DNA from: Chiua virens
Lineage: Eukaryota; Basidiomycota; Agaricomycetes; Boletales; Boletaceae
NCBI GenBank assembly: GCA_019787685.1
Contig: JAHNUO010000009.1
Location: forward strand, 372,001-436,000
Reading direction: 5' to 3'
DNA: 64,000 bases
Part shown: piece after piece, positions 22,059 through 34,779 of the stretch
How positions within the stretch are numbered: position 1 is the stretch's first letter
How the letters are laid out: each line of letters opens with the position of its first letter
Position numbers and translations under genes: made by a program
Notes under the pieces: model-generated
Told to the model about the DNA's origin: nothing
What the model saw: the letters and a program-made list of their open reading frames with translations, nothing else
The model's database searches: none

Positions 22059-24322
22059 ATGTCCGTTCCCCCCATCTTCTCCTCCTCCCCCGCCGTTAAA
22101 GCGCTCGTCACCCTCATCCTCATCGAAAACTCACAGCGCATGCGCAACTCATGGAGCGACCTCCGCCACTACCTCCCAACCCTCCTCGGAACAATGCGCT
22201 TGGCAAATCCTGTCATTCCTGTCCGTCGTACTTTCCCCTTCCCCCCTCCCCTACCTGATACCTTCTCCAGATACCCGTCCTCTGGCTCACCACCTGCCCC
22301 CGTCGGCGACGATTCCACCTCCCTCCATTCGGCTCCTCCTCGGGAATACAACCAGCTTCCAGAACTCAAGTTTAGTTTTAGTCCCGATAACAAAATTACC
22401 TCCCGGATCATCAACAGAGCAACAGAGGTCTGTCGATCTTCCTCCTACGTGGCAGTCCTTGACTCCTCGTCTCACCCAGCTCATGCTCGAGGCCGCCACA
22501 CAATTTCCGCCCGGTCCTGTCACCTTTCATCTCTTCGTTGTCGCCGCGTCCTCACCCATGCCTGGCACGTGGCCTGGCTCAGTTACGATGCCAACTCAGA
22601 TTGGCCAATCAGAGTGGCGTCTGCTCGGCCAACAGATGGCACAGGTACTGTGACGAGATACCCACATAATACGTTCAATTGATCCTTCCGTACAGCTTGG
22701 GATACACTGCCACATGATTCTCCCGGCTTCAGAGGATATGACTCCCATGAATGAATTGTTTATCACAAATGTATGCCATTTCTGTCTTCCTCCGTCCTTG
22801 TGCCCTGATCCCCTTTGAGCTTGAACTCCAGGGTCACTCCCAAGTGTCTCCTTGGTTCCCATCAAGTCCAGATTATACCTTTCTTCTTTCTGGAAATCCT
22901 TCAGGTCCGTCTGTATACATATACACGAACACACCCAGTGATTCACCCTTCCAGCTCTGGACCCATCCGGCATCGACCAGGTCAGCCGACTTCTTGTGCA
23001 TCCCTTCCTTGCTAACATCCCGCAGAAACCTCTTCTCGGAGTAGTTCGCCCCCCTGTCCTTCGACACCAGTCATTTCCACAGGACGTCCAATCTACGCCT
23101 GCCGCCGCATCACCACCCATGCAAAACGGCTCGACCCCTACTTTAGTGAGTTCATTGCAGAAGGTACACGGCTTGAGCCGCAAGAAACTCTATGGTGCAC
23201 AACCCCCTAGACAGCCATTTGTTCGCGAAGAGCCTGTCCGCGCAAAGTATAAGAGTACTCCTACACCCCTGTCCATCCCGGGAGGTTCACAACCGTTTCC
23301 AACACTTGAAGATGCTCGCACGGGGAAGACCAAGGTAGATCGTGGTCGCCGTTCAGACAGACCATCCGTCGGAGATAATTCCAATTCCATCTCACCCGGG
23401 AGAAGGAGCCCATGGAACCGTGTTGCTTCAGACGTTGGCTCGTCGCCCGCCTCCCCAACCAACTCGCACTCTTCACATCATACTACTTCTCCAACGATTC
23501 AGCCATACCCTGACCCTGCAGGTTACCCCGCCAGTGCCCCCACGACATCGGCGGCTTTCTCGTCCGGCCTGGTCTCGACCGCACCTATACCTGACATGGG
23601 CTTCTCCAACACACTTCAAGATACGTCTGGGAGTTATTTTTCGATGTCGCCGGCCTTCCAATCGCCTGCTCCTTCGCAAGTACCCGCCTGGACGTCCATG
23701 TCCAAGGCATCCAATTATACCCCAATATCCAAATCGGCTGGGATGCCCTCTGCTAACAGACGCCATTCCCAAGAACTCCCGCATGGTTCACACATGCCAA
23801 GTTTGACGGCGATGTCCAGCAAATATAGACAGGACAACGAAGCGCGCGCCATTCCCAAGAATATGCAAAAAGTCAAGGATGCGGGGGACGTTCCGTTTAT
23901 CTTTTCACCCGAGCTGGAGGCGGCTACGGCAGCCAAGCTGAAAGCCGCGCTGCAGTCCACATGCCCAGTGACAACATCTGGCGTGCCGAACCAATTCACC
24001 GCGTTTACGTCAGGAAGCCAACTGAATTACGCCGCTGCGGAAGATGCATGTGCGTCGGATCTTTTTTTGAAATTATATTATTTTTACTTCGTTTCTGGCC
24101 TGATAACCCGATGGATGTATTTTGACTCGTCACGACTCACGATGATGCGATCGATGCTAATCGGGGACCACTCTAGATACCTCGTCGCAACCATTACAGG
24201 CTGGTTACGAGCTCACGCCGGACGCGGCATTGGCGATTGAACATCCGAATTGCGGCGATGGGGAGCCCCATGCTCGCTTTGTAGGAAGCACGTCGAGTTC
24301 GCTGCAAGGGTGGGCCGGTTAA
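22059..24322 (+). CDS. MED25: Mediator subunit 25-like protein (VWA domain)
   Basis: Exons 22059-22220, 22271-22644, 22696-22770, 22832-22904, 22955-24049 and 24177-24322. The first ~200 residues resemble the von Willebrand A-like domain of Mediator subunit 25: a VTLILIENSQRMRNSWSDLR strand-helix, RLANPVIP, VLWLTTC, REYNQLPELKFSFSPDNKI, then FVVAASSPMPG and LGIHCHMILPA. A long Ser/Pro-rich region follows, then a short tail ending LQGWAG. If correct, it links activators to RNA polymerase II in the nucleus. Exon 2 needs two +1 shifts (near 22335 and 22425) to join its three open segments, so as given the gene is broken. Assignment rests on the VWA-like order of blocks and is moderately sure. 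Confidence 0.62.
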
Positions 24323-24780
24323 CACGAGTTCGAAACGAGACCGCGCATCGCAGGTGTTACAGGTTGACGATCCCGACACGGTGTCATTGCGCCCGCGAGT
24401 ATAAAACAAGATATGATCCGGCGTTGGACCCGACCTTCCTTTGTCTTGCTTTCTTTCTTTTTCCATGTGTCGCTGTAAGATCTCTGGGTTATGGGGACTA
24501 TGTAGACGTTTTATGCCTTGTTGATACCGATACCTTTTTTTCACTTTCCTTTTTTTGTGCTAAAGACGGTCACTCTGTGGTTTTGCTTGCTTGTTTCCAA
24601 GGTTACTGTACTAGGGTATGATATCGAGTAGAACACACAGTTTGCATTGCTGAAATCGACGGACAGTGCTTGGGTTCGCGTTGGGCCTAATCGTTTTCTT
24701 TTCTTACAGGGGTCCGATCATGAGGCAGACATACGGCGCGAGAGTTACCTCCAATGTTGGGATATCACGAAGCAAATCGA
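24323..24780. other. Intergenic region between convergent genes
   Basis: 3' flanks of the Med25-like and PRP46 genes; T-rich, with no gene recognised. Confidence 0.5.
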
Positions 24781-26376
24781 TTACGCAAACGAGCCTACTA
24801 AGATTGTTCCGCATATACCTACGCTGCACACATGAATCGCACTCGAGAACGACATGGAACGCGACAGCACCTTGATCGTCTTGTCCGCGCCGCCCGTGAT
24901 CAACCTCGTCCCCGTGTGATCAAACGTCGAGCAAAACACGCCCGCCTCGGCTTCGAGCGACCCCGGTTGGGGGAGGTCGTCCATATTTTGAAACGGCGTG
25001 CCAGTATGATAGTCCCAAAAGGTGAGCGTGCCATTATCGCCTGTATTGGTGTCGGTGAGGCCAAAGGAGACAAAGAATGCACGTACCACCCGAGAAAAAG
25101 ACACCTTCCGCGTTGACCGAGAGGGTGTTGATGATGGCATTGTGGCCCGGAAAATTGAAGACGAACGTGCCCTCGGGACACATCCATTTCTTGATGTTGT
25201 TCCCGCCGGCGGAGCCTGATGCGAAGGAGTATTCGGTCGGATGGATGGCGAGCGCGCGGACGGATTTTTTGTGGTGGGTGAGCGTGGTCATGGTCTTACC
25301 GGCGGCGAGGTCCCACAGGCTGAGGAGGATGAGGGAATGAACGCGCACAGCAAGAGAGAAACGCACCGGATGGTCGAGTCCATGGACCCAGTGATGACCT
25401 GTGGATCAGAGTCTTGACATTTGACGTCGGCGACGGTGGCATTGTGGCCTGAGAGGACGTGTATTTGTGCCTTTGTGCGCATGTCCCATACGCGAGCGGA
25501 GGCGTCTCGGCCAGAGGTGACGAGGACGTCAAGGGTGGGATGCAAGCTGAGTGCGTACACGCCCGAGAGGTGTCCGTGATAATGACGTATGACTTTGTTG
25601 ACCTCGAGGTCCCAGCATTTGACCATCTACGACGGATGAGCGAGGGACGCAACGGGGGGGATGTACGGACCTTGTCTTCTCCACATGAAAACAGATAGGG
25701 ATGTCTCGGCGAGACGGCCAGCCCGCGGACGGTGGAAATGTGGCCGGTCAAGGAAAGCTTGAGTGCGCCGGACGCGAGGTCCCAGATCTTGATGACTCTG
25801 TCTCCGGCGCCGGTTGCGAACCAGGTGTTGCCGGGCTCGACGGCGACGCTGCGGACCCAGCCCAAGTGGCCTGAGATGACGCGCACGAGTTTCCAAGGGG
25901 GGTGGTAAGGTCGGTTTGACGGACCGGGTGGTCTTGTGGAGGACAAGGGCCTCGGAGAGCTTGGTGGATGTGGCAAAGGTGGAGGGCTGTGCCTTTGGTG
26001 TGTTGTCGATGGTAGCAATCATGCGGTCGGTATCTGATGAGGCTGGAGGGGTGTGAGTGGGGAGACGACGCTGTGGACGAACACGTACGGCCTGCGGTGA
26101 GCAGTTTTTGGGACGGGTGTGATTTCGGACGGGCGGGGCCGACTGGGCCTTGTTGTGCGAGGAGTGCAGAGGGGAGTTCGCGATAGTGTTTGTAGTCGTC
26201 GGCCATTTTCACGGCGAGACGGAGGCGTGTGCTGTGGTATTTGAGTGTAAGAAGATGAGACAAAGAGAAACGGACCTTGAATGTTCATCTGTGATAGAAT
26301 CGTCAGGACATGCAGCGAAAATGTCGCGCGTTCGTTTAGCAGATTGCCGTCTGAGCGGGTCGAGTGAAGACAACAT
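24781..26376 (-). CDS. PRP46: Pre-mRNA splicing WD40 protein PRP46 (PLRG1)
   Basis: Six exons on the minus strand (26276-26376, 26089-26231, 25671-26033, 25367-25626, 25087-25319, 24781-25040), about 452 residues. The N-terminus has KRTRDIF and [20 protein letters not shown] as in PLRG1. The WD40 propeller begins at [19 protein letters not shown] and continues through [20 protein letters not shown] and [13 protein letters not shown] to TGGADKTIK. It is a core member of the NineTeen (Prp19/CDC5L) complex that activates the spliceosome. One extra base near 25907 puts the first ~80 residues out of frame with the propeller. The last ~30 residues do not match the usual acidic-then-basic PLRG1 tail, so the 3' end may be spliced differently. 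Confidence 0.93.
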
Positions 26377-26511
26377 TGGTAGAAAGTGTCATGACCATGT
26401 TTGGAAATGGACACAGGGAATGTTTGTGAGTGTTTGTGTTAGAGAGCATCTTGACCACCAACGTCGAGGAGAAACGAGGAGCGTAATTAGCGTTGATAGA
26501 TCTTGTGTAGC

Positions 26512-27779
26512 ATGTCAGACGCAGCAGAACTCAAAAAACATGTGAAGCAGCTCCAGAATGCGAGCAACAATGAGGTATGTCCTGTCCCGTCGTGTGCCGC
26601 TCGTGGGACTAACTCGTTTGCAGGAACGTTTGGCTATCTTGAAAGTGCTCAAGAAAGAGTTTCAGGTCAACGAAGCAATCCTAAGGGTAGGTATTTCAAC
26701 CCCTCGTAATAATCAACGTGAACGTGTGTGCGTGCAGGAGAGCAAGGCGGGTCTCGCCGTAGGCAAGCTACGTGCCCACGAATCAAAAGACGTCTCCGAC
26801 CTCGCAAAGGAGATCGTTAAAAAGTGGAAAAACGACGTCGACAAGGCAAAAGCCGTTTCCATCTCAAAACCCAACGGAAAACCACAAGGTGCCCTCACTT
26901 CATCACCCTCCCTTCTCTTTGACCCCCCCTAGTTCGCAAGCAGTCCACATCAGTTACCCCTGTCGGCGCCACCACCCCCAATCCCAACGGAAAAATAGAC
27001 GTCCGCAACAGCAAGGCCGACGGCGTCAAGATCTCCGAGACGGGTGATAATACACGCGACCGATGTGCAGAGCTTATTTACGACGGTCTTGCCTGCGACT
27101 CGGGTGCCCGTGAGTATATATATCCTCTTTCCACCCTCGTCACCCACCTGTTTCACAGCCAGCGATCTCATCACCCGCCGCGCGATCGCAGTCGAAAAGG
27201 CCGTGTTCACCCAATTCGACAGTACATCCCCGGAATATAAAGGCAAGATCCGTTCCCTCTTTGTCAACCTCAAAGACAAGGCGAATCCCAGCTTGCGTGA
27301 GAGTATCGTCAGCGGCGACTTGTCCCCCGAGAAGTTTGGCAAGATGACGAGCGAGGTACGCCGTCCATGTCGTCTCTTCGTTCCGCTAACTCATCGGACT
27401 AGGAAATGATGTCCGAAGAACGGCGCGCTGCAGACCAGAAAATCAAGGAAGAGAACTTGTTCAAGTCTCTCGGCGCTGGCCAGCAGGAAGCAGAAACGGA
27501 GGGCTTCCAATGTGGACGATGCAAACAGGCAAGTCGTCTCTGTATACACGTGTCCTCGCGATAACACCCTCCAAGCGCAAGTGCCGTTACCGTCAAGCAC
27601 AGACACGAAGCGCCGACGAACCGATGACCACCTTTGTCACGTACGTGTTTTCTTTGACATACAGATCCTCTTCCTAAATCGTTTTCCAGATGTGTCAACT
27701 GTGGAAACAGGTCAGTGATTTACCTTTACCCTATCGCTCCAACATGTCAACCATTTCATTTAGATGGAAGTTTTCTTGA
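26512..27779 (+). CDS. DST1: Transcription elongation factor TFIIS
   Basis: Nine exons (26512-26574, 26624-26686, 26738-26888, 26933-27109, 27159-27355, 27403-27528, 27576-27640, 27690-27710, 27764-27779) give 292 residues in one frame. Domain I (LW helix bundle) spans about residues 1-80, the central domain carries TRDRCAELIYDGLACDSGAP, and the C-terminal zinc ribbon reads CGRCKQRKCRYRQAQTRSAD ending TCVNCGNRWKFS. The Asp-Glu pair (SADEPMTTF) that stimulates RNA cleavage by stalled RNA polymerase II is intact. Intron 27529-27575 has a GC donor (CAG|GCAAGT). The start codon lies 135 bp from the divergent PRP46 start. Confidence 0.96.
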
Positions 27780-27957
27780 TCGGGCAACTACCCTCGTGTA
27801 TTCTTTTATTGTACTTTTCTTTAGCTCGTTCTTGTGGTTTCTTGTCCGAGCCAGTCTAATCGAGTTTACTGTATACCACTTGCAATAGAGGCTTACATAA
27901 TGTGTCGACCATCGTACGCGTCTGTTCACGCGTCAGTGCGCGTGTCCTCTCTTCAAC

Positions 27958-28494
27958 ATGTCACAAGAGCTTGAAGAGGACGTCAAACCTAAAACTGAAC
28001 TTGGTCGTCAACTACGATGGTCAACGTGAGTTTCTCTCAACCTGGACCCTTTTCCTCTCCTCATCCGACGTAGACATTACCGTCAAAGTAAAACCAAACA
28101 TGCCATTTCGGAAAATATTCGACGCTGCCGAGGTGCGTGTCCGCCGTCGTGCAGACCGCCATACTAATAATCACTGCAGAAGCGCTTTGGGAAAGAACCA
28201 GGTAGGCCTCGCTCCCCACGCCTGCCAACAACGTTTGATCTTTCCTTCCAGGGACGTTCCGGTTCGTGTACGATGGGAACAGACTAGTCGGCAGAAGGGA
28301 CCCCTGCACAGGTGCGTTGCCCCGGGGCTCGTGGCGCGTGCTGACCCTGCATGACAGGTAGAGATGGAGGACGGCGACGTCATCGACGCTGTGTTGGAAC
28401 AGGTACGTGGGATACGGTTTGGTCGTACGTGATGCCTCTCGAGTGACCTTTGCGTTCGTTCCCCCTCTAGGTTGGTGGCGCGCGTGTACAGTGA
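27958..28494 (+). CDS. SMT3: SUMO (ubiquitin-like modifier) precursor
   Basis: Six exons: 27958-28025, 28074-28132, 28180-28201, 28252-28311, 28358-28402 and 28471-28494. The product matches SUMO throughout: acidic N-terminus MSQELEEDVKPK, ITVKVKPNMPFRKIFDAAEK, TFRFVYDGNR, VEMEDGDVIDAVLEQVGG and a short tail ARVQ removed by Ulp-type proteases to expose Gly-Gly. SUMO is conjugated to lysines of nuclear proteins. Two apparent +1 insertions interrupt the frame: one in an A-run (27991-27994) and one near 28286. Removing a base at each restores the family sequence, so the gene is probably functional and the sequence imperfect. Confidence 0.92.
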
Positions 28495-29353
28495 CGGTGT
28501 GCAAAATTGTTAGTACGACGGTGTCTGTTCGTGTTTGCTGTGTGTATATACTGCATGACGTTCCCTCCTGACGCGTTCGAGCCTTGCAAGTTGGTGTACG
28601 AAGAGGGACAGGGGTGCTTTATGATTGCTAAATGAAGTGGTACGCAGATGTCATTTGTTGCTTTCTAGACTGTAATTAGTCGGCCTTTCCGGCGGCCGGA
28701 TCTAAGCTTACTTTAACCTCAGGCCTGTTTATATACGACCTCGATTCCGATGATCTGCAGGTGTTGTCGCCGTTGGCATGCATGCATGCATAAACATGCC
28801 CATCTTCACTCTCACGATGACATCGACAGGAAGCGTCGCGGGTAGCAATCTCAAAGCATCCGGTAGGGCTAGGAAGATCGACGATGCATCTACCATCGTA
28901 AACGTTGTTGGATGTGGTATCAGTCCACTCGGATTGGCTCCTGCCTGGTCAGGCTTCCCAATCTTAGCGTCCATCGATATACTTTATCGATATGATCACC
29001 GATTTATCGGCAGGCACCCTCCATGGTATACCACCTCACTAGCCACCTTCTGCAGTCATGCGCGCAAGCGACAATGTAAAAACGTGCTTTCGTGCATGCG
29101 GGTACATCGAACATGGTCGCAATGGATAAGCATTCCTGCTGATTTACGGGCGTTATGATTGGCTGGATAAAGGCGTCATATGCAAATATGTTGCAAAACG
29201 TCCAAATGTCGCTTTGAAACACCGTCCGCGGCAATGATACCGACCGTTCTTCCCGACACACGGGGTCATCAGTTTAAGCACGATGCCGTTTGATATCCTC
29301 CGGCATGTTTTAAAGGATCTTCTGCATGGTATCCCGCATGAATCGCCGTGGTG
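28495..29353. other. Intergenic region with 5' flank of ATG22-like copy 1
   Basis: From about 28940 to 29353 the sequence is similar to 32090-32420, upstream of copy 2, showing that the duplicated unit includes at least 300 bp of 5' flank. No gene recognised. Confidence 0.6.
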
Positions 29354-31355
29354 ATGTTCAGCGCACGCTCCCAGCGATTGCTTGGATGGCTTAGCTATGC
29401 ATTCGCGAGGTATGTCTCCCTGTCTTGTTTGCAGAATCGGCTGATGTCTTGAACACTCGTGGTGACAGCGAGGTTTTTGCGGTGGTTTCCCTCTCACTCT
29501 TTTTGCCTGTCTGTATAGAGCAATTTGCGAGGGACAATGGCTTTTTGGAACCAGATCGCATCACGCGCTGTATCGCTGTGGTAGGCGGGAACACAGCAGC
29601 ACCTGGAGCATCATGTTCCGTTAAAATAGGGAGGGCTTGGATAAATACGACGAGCTTCAGGTTCGTCTCCCTTGCTCTTATCGTCGTATATTCTCAACAC
29701 CACTTGCAGTCTTTATGTCAACTCGATAGCGTTAGCGGCACAAGCAATCACCGTCATCTCCATGGGCAGCATCGCAGATCGGGGTACGTTGTCAGAGCAT
29801 CATGGGGCTATGAAACATTGACGACGACGACCCGCTTTTCAGCCACAGGCCGCAAGCCGCTTCTGTTCACGTTTGCCTTCACGGGTGCGATCACCGCTAT
29901 ATGCTTCATCTTCCTTCCGTCGACCTCTCCTGTCTGGATACTCTGCGCGCTCCTTACGATATGCCCCACCGTCTGTTTCGGTGTGTCTATCGTCGCCATG
30001 AATGCGTACCTTCCTTCGCTCGCGCGCGAGTCCCCCGAAGTGCTCGAGGCCAAGAGAGAACTGGGTGAGACCGTCCGCCCTCTCTGGGTCATCCATGACG
30101 GGCAGGGAACCTTACCGTAGTCGAACCTTTTCTGCAAATTCCTGACCCCTTCTCGACACTTCCATCTCGCACCCCGCCGTCGCCCCGACGAGACAGTGAC
30201 CCTGCAGATCAAAAAACGTACGTCCGCACGCTCGCGCTCGCCACATCGCGCATCTCCTCGCGTGGCATCGCCTCAGGCTACCTCGCAGGCATCATCGTCC
30301 TCGTCCTCACCCTCATCCCCGTCTCCCGTCTCCACAGCTCCACGTACGCCCTCCGACTCGCGATCAGCTTGAGCGGGGCGTGGTGGCTGTTGTTCTCGAT
30401 CCCTGCGGCGATATGGCTGCCCGGCCCGTCGGCGTGTACGATCGTCAAGGAAGGCACATGGCGCGTGCCGTCTGAGATCCGAGCGGCAGTGGACGCGACT
30501 CGGGGGGATGCTCCGTTGGTCGGCAATGAGGCGGCTGCAACACACGTTTCGGTACCTCCTCGCGTGGTTCATCCTCTCTGACAGTAGCGTATCCGAGTCC
30601 GCTTGTCCGTTGTCTGCTGACCGCTGACCTGTGCTGACCTCGGGCAGCCATCCAGACGATCACGTCCACGGCGATCTTGTTTGCAAAGACGACGCTGCAC
30701 ATGCCTGCCACGTCGCTCGTCATACTGGGGGCGATCACACCCGCCGCAGGGGTCGTCGGTGCGCTCGTGTGTCCGGCGCTCCAACGACGGTGTGGATGGT
30801 CGAATCACACGATGTTGCTCTCCCTCACCCTGCTTGTGTCTGTCATCCCCGTGTACGGCACGCTTGGGTTCGTACCGTATTTTCGGGAGAAGCGGGCGGG
30901 CGGGTTACAGAACGCGACGGAGATGTTTATTGTGGGGGGGTATTTCGGTAAGTCGCCGTGGTTTATCTGGGCTGGACGGGCTGACGAGGCTGGTAGGGTT
31001 CAGTCTATGGGGCAGTGCAGAGTTATGCGCGGGCGACGTTTGCAGCGTTGATTCCACCGGGCGAAGAGGCCCGGTGGTACGGGTTGTTTTCGATTGCGGA
31101 CAAGGTGCGTGCGAGCGCGGTTGTGTTTGTCGCTTTCGTTGATCGGAAGACCGACAGTCGGGGTCGTTCATCGGTCCGCTGATCGTTGGACTGATCGCGG
31201 ATAATACGGGCAACATCCGCTATGGGTTTTTCTATCTCGTCGGTATGATAGCGCTCGCGGTGCCAGTGTTGGTGAGCGTCGACGTTGAACGGGGTCGGGT
31301 GAGTGCCAAGACGTATTCTGAGGAGCGGGAGGCAGTTGCAGACTCGAGAACATGA
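29354..31355 (+). CDS. ATG22-like vacuolar permease, copy 1 (frame disrupted)
   Basis: Major-facilitator protein of the Atg22 type (vacuolar amino-acid export after autophagy, by family). Exons 29354-29409, 29469-29660, 29710-29783 and 29843 onward match copy 3 in length and splice phase. Blocks include LFLPVCIEQFARDNGFLEPD, SIVAMNAYLPSLARESPEVL, GIASGYLAG, TITSTAILFAKTTLHM and FIGPLIVGLIADNTGNIRYG. Two frame changes occur, one between 30099 and 30120 in the variable loop (missing one base or two extra) and a +1 near 30493. It may be an early pseudogene or an intact gene with sequence errors. The stop is at 31353. Confidence 0.75.
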
Positions 31356-32420
31356 CTGTTATTTTTTGGCATACTCTTGTGATGAGATCGATAGTATCAT
31401 GCCGACACTCTACGTTCTTCAATGACCATCATATCCATATCGAGGCACTCGAACCAAGTTTTTCATCGATGGAAATCCTAAGAGACATGAACAATTATCC
31501 ACACCACCGAACGTGTTGTTTGCAAGTCATTGTCGAATCCGAATCCTTCCCCCCTTTTCTTGTTGACGTTCTTCCTTCTCCAAGTGGTCGCCTATTTTTT
31601 CAACTGACTCAGCAATTCCTCCGTCTGCCTCAACCTCATCAACCGCGCTCGCTGTTCCGAGCGTTGTTCCGCAGAACCAGACGGTTCATTGAAGTGTACG
31701 GCCTGCTGGCAGTTCGTCAGACTCTTCTGGTGTGGGAAGGAATTCGAAACCGGGGGGACGATTGTTGGACATGGCGCGACATTGAATGTGGCACGAGCCC
31801 CTTTGAGAGGCCGGTCTTCTATATGTTTCGGTGTGGATATGGGTGAGTATTACTTTGTAGCGACGCAGTCATGTATGATCACTCTATAGACAACGAGCTG
31901 CATCACTTGTTTTTACGTTTGACTTTGACGTGCTAATGATCTAGCAATACGCTCAATCGTTTTCAACTACTAGTAAAAACGAAAGACGCGCCCCACAAAT
32001 CTGATCCGGTCCGAAGGCAAGGTGGTCCCACTCACCCGCTCCTTCTCTGTCATGTCCCACCAGCACCAGATCCCCAAATGACTCACTTGAAGCCTCACCC
32101 AGTCAGGCTTCCTAATGTCCACGTCGGTGCCCAATGAAACACTTTATCAATGATCATTGATTTATTGAGCACCCTCCGGGAAGATGCGAACAAAGTCGGA
32201 TTTGAGTGCCAGTGTCGCGGTTGGTTTATGAGTATTGTTATTAGCTGGAAAAATGCATCACATCCAAATGTATTGAGAAGCATCCGACTGTCGCATTGAA
32301 TAACTGTCCACGGTAGCAATCCTGACTGATCCTCAAACTCTCGACGTGCGGAGCCAACCGGATTGAGCACGATGTCGTTCAAGTTCGAGATTGTTGCACC
32401 TCGCTGAAACAGCCGTGATA
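31356..32420. other. Intergenic region between ATG22-like copies 1 and 2
   Basis: The right third (about 32090-32420) is the duplicated 5' flank also seen before copy 1. The remainder shows no gene or repeat that I recognise. Confidence 0.55.
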
Positions 32421-34118
32421 ATGATCAGTACACGGCGCACTCATCGATTGCTGGGATGGCTCAGCTATGCATTCGCATGGTATATGTTCCTCGTGCCTTA
32501 TTTGCAGAATAGGTTGGTAATGCTCATCGTGATAGCGAAGTTTTTGGAGTGGTTTCCCTCCCGTTCTTTTGCCTGTTTGTCTAGAGCAATTTGCGAGGGA
32601 CAATGGATTTTTGGAACCAGATCGCACTACGCGCCGTGTCGCTATCATAGGCGGGGATACAGCAGCTTCTGGGGCATCATATTCCGTCAAGATCGGCCAG
32701 CTCTGGGTAGACACGACGAGCTTCAGGTCAGTCACTATCGCTCCCATCACCATAGGGTCCCAATGAGACTTGCAGTCTCTATGTCAACTCGATCGCTCTA
32801 ACGGTGCAAGCGCTCACCGTCATCTCTATGGGCAATATCGCAGACCGGGGTGAGTGATCAAAGCATAGAAGGGGGCTGTGGAACCTTGACGGTGACCGGC
32901 TTTAGCTACGGGTCAGCGAGCCCCTTCTGTTCATGTTCGCCTTCACGGGTGCGACCGCCGCGACATGCTTCATCTTCCTTCCGTCGTCCTGTCCAGTCTG
33001 GATACTCTGCACTCATGGTGCGTCCATCAGTCGCCATGAACGCCTACCTTCCTTTGCTCGCACGCGAATCCTCCGAGGTACTCGAAGTCAAGCAGGAACT
33101 TGATGAGACGCCCAAATTCCCCTTGCAACTACTCACGACATCCAAGGAACCCTGCTACACCCAAGCCTCATCCGTAGACCCTGACCCCTTCGCTACATCC
33201 CGATGCCGCACCCCTACCGTCACCGGAACGGGAAAGTAGCCGCAGCCCAAAACGAACAGTGTACGTGCGTGCGCTCTCGCAAGCCACGTCATCCATCTCC
33301 TCACGGGGGAAGATAGCGGGCTACTTTGCGGGTGTCCTCGTCCTCATTCTGACTCTCATCCCGGTCTCGCGGTTACACAACTCCACGTTCTCGCTTTGGC
33401 TCGCGATGAGGTTGAGTGGGGCGTAGTGGATGTCGTTCTCGATACCGGCAGCGATCTTGTTGCAAATTGTGCGGTCGTCATGGATGGTGCGTGGAACGCG
33501 CGGTCTGAGGTGTATGCAGCATGGAAGTGGCTCGGAGTGATGCTCCGTTGGTCGGAGGTGAAACGGCTTCAGTATACGTTTCGGTGCTTCCTTGCGTGGT
33601 TCATCTTCTCCGACAGTGCGTTACGTATCAGCTGTGTTGGGTTCTCTCATCCTGCTGACCCTTGTTCTCCGTTGGCAGCTATCCAGACGATCACGTCCAC
33701 AGCGATCCTGTTTGCAAAGACGACGCTCCACATGCCATCCACGTCGTCCATCATCATCGGCGCGATTACGCCCGCTACGGGGGTCGTGTCTAGCCTACCC
33801 TCCCTCTCGCCCACGTCGCTGGTAAGAGTGCCAGGTACGGCTTGTTTTCCATCACCGACAAGGTACGTGTTCAATTTTGTCCGTGTTCTTTCGCTGACGG
33901 CAATGAACCGATAGTCGGGTTCGTTCATCAGTCCGCTGATCGTTGGACTTATCACGGACGAGACGGGCAGCATCCGGTATGGCCTTTTCTACCTCATCGG
34001 TATGATATGGCTCGCGGTCCCGGTGTTGCTGAGCGTCGATGTCGAACGGGGTCGAGTGAATGCCAATACGTCACATTCTGGGGAGCAGGGCGAGAGCGAG
34101 GCAGTCGCAGCTGAGTGA
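32421..34118 (+). pseudogene. ATG22-like permease, copy 2 (pseudogene)
   Basis: Same family and start pattern (RLLGWLSYAFA) as copies 1 and 3. It carries several independent lesions. One base is missing in a T-run near 32570. The segment before MNAYLPLLARES is shortened near 33020. A TAG at about 33424 replaces the Trp codon of the GVWWM block. About 200 bp are deleted around 33800, removing the SFAELIPPGEEARW exon and preceding helices. The 3' part (SFISPLIVGLITDETGSIRY) is still readable. Mixed lesion types make genuine decay more likely than sequencing error. Confidence 0.88.
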
Positions 34119-34136
34119 GATATGAGTATGGACATA

Positions 34137-34779
34137 CACTGCGGGAAGTAAAGTCACTAAAAACTCGTGACACTGACAGTGATCATACCAAAAATAGTGC
34201 TACTGACACTAATTTGATTGCCTCTTCTTTTCAGTGTCAGCTGGATGACATTGAATTTCATTGTCAGCCCCCAATGCTGTCACTGATTTCCAGTTGTGTG
34301 TGTGATGTGTCACAGCAAACCAAATGCTGAGTACAAGGTGCTGGTAGATGTTTTCAGATTTCTTAAGTACAAAAATACTCTATATATACAACAAAAAGGT
34401 TCTACTTACTATGTGGACTGTTAGTCTACTGGTTATGATGGGACATTACTCTGGATGGGCAAGTGCACAACATCCTGGGTTCAAATCCCTGAGGTGTAGA
34501 TTTTTTTTGGCTAGTTTTGTGATGCTGAAGCGTACAGCACAAGATGTTCAGTATAATTGTTGTAGCATGGGCAGACACTCTTTGAGAGGAATTTAATGGA
34601 AGCCCTCAGTGTACACTGCAAACAATTGTCCATGACACTACTTTCTATTAGCACAAATGCCAGAATCAGTGTCAGAACTTGACACTGATTTGAAGTGCTC
34701 GGGCCTGATTTTTAGGTGCATTGTCAACAATTACTAGAGCAAATTGGACTGATTAAAAAAGTCTTTTCTTCCCGCAGTG
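34137..34779. mobile_element. Non-autonomous CACTG-ended inverted-repeat element
   Basis: The ends are inverted repeats starting CACTGCGGGAAG (left 34137-34148, right 34768-34779 as CTTCCCGCAGTG), continuing imperfectly for about 25 bp. The element is flanked on both sides by CATA (34133-34136 and 34780-34783), a likely target duplication. The 643-bp interior has no transposase ORF. Near the ends it repeats the words CACTGACA and AGTGTCA. A perfect polymerase III B-box-like word (GGTTCAAATCC) lies near 34480. CACTG ends suggest the CACTA/CMC (EnSpm-like) group, but the 4-bp duplication is not diagnostic. Confidence 0.7.

Noticed and set aside
34420..34505. Possible tRNA gene (GGTTCAAATCC B-box with an upstream A-box-like word)
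   Set aside because: No cloverleaf with a paired acceptor stem could be drawn and the A-box deviates; it lies inside an inverted-repeat element, so I noted it only as a tRNA-like word.
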